Source: a virus
Virus record (IMG/VR): IMGVR_UViG_3300042446_001529
Location: 34,645-98,644 of that record
Direction: 5' to 3' (one strand)
Length of the DNA stretch: 64,000 nt
Shown here: positions 62,169-64,000 of the stretch, piece by piece
Position numbering within the stretch: the stretch's first letter is position 1
How the letters are laid out: every line of letters begins with the position of its first letter
Notes under the pieces: generated by a model
The model's input: only the letters and a program-made list of their open reading frames with translations
Databases searched by the model: none
What the model was told of the DNA's origin: nothing
Program-made: the position numbers and the translations under genes

Positions 62169-64000
62169 GGTAATTTTTCTCCACGTTGCGGGAATGCAAG
62201 GTATTTATCCTCTATTTCTCCGTCTATAATATCTATTATATAGCGATCTGCTACAAAGTCAATGGTTTTAAAATCAAAGCCACTGGCTTTGATTCTGGCC
62301 ACTATATTTTCAGCCGGGCTGGCTGCTGCATCATTATCCGATCCTGGTTTGCAATAACACAGGGGTAAGGCTGATACATATCCTGTCTCAAAAGATGCTT
62401 GGTCTTGTGTGCTGCGCATCCATAAGGGCAAAAATTCTCGATCTCTGTCCCCTATTGCGCTGATGCGTGATCTCATGTTTTTAATAGAATTAGGAAACAC
62501 TCGCTGATGATCACTGTCGCTGACCAAGGGAATGTCGCTGTCTATTTTGATACTGTCATAGCTGATCAATACCTTGCTGTTAATGTTATTGGGTAGATTC
62601 ACTGTTTGGCTGATGCTGCGACCGTTTTTTTCTAGGTCGTCTATGATTTCTACATAGATGACTTCATAGATGGTCTCTTGTGTTACAGGATCTTTGGCTT
62701 TGGCAGTTTTAAGACTACCAAATTTCAATCTCTTGTGATAATGATTGCGACTCATGGCCTGCACAAATTTCACAGCTGTAACACTTTCTATACCTGCATA
62801 TATCAAAACTCGAAGATCTGTCTGCACACTGAAATTAACGTCACCATATCGATAGATGTCTGTGGGGCGGAATATTGTTGCATCGGTGATGAAATTAAAC
62901 CATGCTAATCTTTTGGGTTTTGATTGTAGGGCTTTGACATAGAGATTGGCAAAAGTTTTATTGTTTGCAACCAACACAGATAAATTAAATGTGCGATTTA
63001 ATGTGGCAAAATTCACACTGTCTCTGGCTCGCACAGTAAATGTAAACTTGAGATCATATGTTGTGGTAGAATTGTCGAATATCGAGGAATAATCTCTACT
63101 GAGTGTGGAACTGTCTTCAGCGGGTGACAGATTGTCTGTGCGTTCGAAAAATCTTGTTAGTCCCGGACCAGCGTCATCTGCAAACTGTTTGATCTTGCCT
63201 TGTATTGCACCTGTAGGCAAAAATTGCAGTCCAGCAGGTAGATTGCCTGACACAAATTCATAGCTGATTCTTCCGCCGTAGAGTAGACTTGTTGCTTGAA
63301 TGAATTTGTCAGAAGCAATGTTTGGTTTAATTGTTCCAAGATCGCTGTCAGTGATCCATTCTACTGCGCTGTCAATTTCTCCGATCACTGTGACAGTGAA
63401 AGTTTTTTCAGTCTTGGAAGTGCTGGCTCGCCAGTATTCTTCATCAGTGGGTAGTCTGTTAACATGAACTTTCACACTGATATATGTTACTCCAACGAAT
63501 TCCACAGCATCGTTGATTATGTAAGTAGTGGAGTTATTCCATGTGCCTTTATAAACATAATTTGTGTATGCCAGATCTGCTGGATAATTCACAGCACGGA
63601 CAGTGAATTGATAATTTTTCGAGATTCTAGCCTGATATGGCACAGAACCTGCTATATCGCCTGTGGTAGTATCTAGTTCCATGCCAGGAGGCAGTTGGCT
63701 CTGTGAACCGTCGGGATTGACGGGCAACAGAAAGTATGCGATGGTGCCGGATAAAGTGGGAGGATCGTAGACATCCAAGAATATGGTCACATAGTTATTG
63801 GCACGGAATCGGCCTAGATCACTGTCAGTGATCCAAATTGGCACACGAGCACTGCTGGCATCTGCCTGAAATATATTGGTGTCAACCTGCACTATTGAGT
63901 TATCGGCCTGTAGGAACTCTTCAGTGACCACATAGATTTTAAACAGTCTAGTTTCTGTATACACTCCGTCAGTGACAGCCACTATGAAATTGTAGATCCT
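62165..64000 (-). CDS. Large virion structural protein with Ig-like repeats, C-terminal part (truncated by window edge)
   Basis: The frame is open to the right edge (six further codons beyond a GTG at 63982), so this is the 3' part of a longer gene, at least 611 residues. Two or more putative He_PIG-type Ig-like modules show PPGMELDTTTGDIAGSVP and PAGLQFLPTGAIQGKIKQ (LPxGLxxxxTGxIxG). Beta-rich regions alternate with T/N-rich linkers (NNSTTYIINDAVEFVGVTYI). Large marine T4-like virion and baseplate-fibre proteins look like this. The final 30 residues (IIDIIDGEIEDKYLAFPQRG) contain the late promoter of the next gene. Exact role unassigned. Confidence 0.65.
   Translation of the reverse strand, partial: RIYNFIVAVTDGVYTETRLFKIYVVTEEFLQADNSIVQVDTNIFQADASSARVPIWITDSDLGRFRANNYVTIFLDVYDPPTLSGTIAYFLLPVNPDGSQSQLPPGMELDTTTGDIAGSVPYQARISKNYQFTVRAVNYPADLAYTNYVYKGTWNNSTTYIINDAVEFVGVTYISVKVHVNRLPTDEEYWRASTSKTEKTFTVTVIGEIDSAVEWITDSDLGTIKPNIASDKFIQATSLLYGGRISYEFVSGNLPAGLQFLPTGAIQGKIKQFADDAGPGLTRFFERTDNLSPAEDSSTLSRDYSSIFDNSTTTYDLKFTFTVRARDSVNFATLNRTFNLSVLVANNKTFANLYVKALQSKPKRLAWFNFITDATIFRPTDIYRYGDVNFSVQTDLRVLIYAGIESVTAVKFVQAMSRNHYHKRLKFGSLKTAKAKDPVTQETIYEVIYVEIIDDLEKNGRSISQTVNLPNNINSKVLISYDSIKIDSDIPLVSDSDHQRVFPNSIKNMRSRISAIGDRDREFLPLWMRSTQDQASFETGYVSALPLCYCKPGSDNDAAASPAENIVARIKASGFDFKTIDFVADRYIIDIIDGEIEDKYLAFPQRGEKLP
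62202..62209 (-). promoter_or_regulatory. Putative T4-type late promoter (GATAAATA) inside the upstream gene
   Basis: The minus strand reads GATAAATA within codons for Glu-Asp-Lys-Tyr near the end of the large virion protein, 33 nt before the ATG at 62168. Because it is in coding sequence and could be chance, confidence is lower than for intergenic copies. Confidence 0.4.

Noticed and set aside
1-64000. CRISPR array, tRNA gene, integrase, transposon, diversity-generating retroelement
   Set aside because: I saw no regularly spaced repeats, cloverleaf, recombinase, transposase or reverse transcriptase. tRNA absence was judged by eye only.

Overview
The window is a piece of a large T4-like myovirus genome, most like the marine cyanophage/pelagiphage branch. 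The evidence is a T4-type replication core (B-family DNA polymerase gp43, sliding clamp gp45, clamp loader gp44, RNase H-type 5'-3' exonuclease, gp31-like co-chaperonin, DsbA-like protein, PhoH), T4-type late promoters ([TG]ATAAATA), a GH19 endolysin with an Rz/Rz1 spanin pair, and tail-fibre-like proteins. I see no host backbone gene, integrase, CRISPR array or tRNA. Both ends cut through structural genes, so this is an internal segment.

Layout. Positions 1-6600 (+) hold five virion or tail-fibre-like genes, including two pairs of adjacent paralogues. Positions 6660-23826 (+) form one tightly overlapping block of about 17 kb. It encodes glycosyltransferase-like proteins, six radical-SAM proteins (four with an N-terminal auxiliary-cluster domain, one SPASM-like, one B12-binding), two SGNH-type hydrolases, a methyltransferase and two unrecognised proteins. 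It is the most unusual part of the window and looks like an accessory surface- or particle-modification pathway. At 23826/23827 transcription converges, and almost everything to the right is on the minus strand.

Minus-strand regions, by coordinate. 23827-28156: small conserved phage proteins and the RNase H-like exonuclease. 28156-38704: a nucleotide and DNA-modification region with QueE, FolE, QueD and the DpdA transglycosylase (7-deazaguanine in DNA; QueC is absent), plus a phosphoribosyltransferase, an MBD4-like DNA glycosylase, HIT, cupin and GT-B proteins, the last gene being clamp gp45. 38765-42055: DNA polymerase, a membrane protein and the DsbA-like protein. 42143-48377: Lys/Gly-rich proteins, many with an N-terminal peptide like the T4 capsid-targeting sequence, together with an A-type Fe-S carrier and a nucleotidyltransferase. 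48381-52223: ClpA-like unfoldase and DnaJ. 52294-55064: lysis and membrane functions. 55067-56327: two conserved unknowns. 57205-61587: gp44, MazG-like, cytidylyltransferase and gp31-like genes and a DnaE-like fragment. 61587-64000: virion proteins. The only plus-strand gene right of 23.8 kb is phoH, which has a structured leader.

Regulation can be read directly. Late promoters lie about 26-27 nt before several start codons. Two compact elements (42.1 and 52.2 kb) combine an intrinsic terminator with a sigma70-type promoter whose -35 box lies in or beside the hairpin loop. Several starts (notably dnaJ) sit so close to the promoter that the mRNA should be leaderless. Coupled overlaps (ATGA, TAATG) are everywhere and reveal six genes of 24-55 codons. 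All functions are inferred from sequence motifs recognised by eye; no database search was run.
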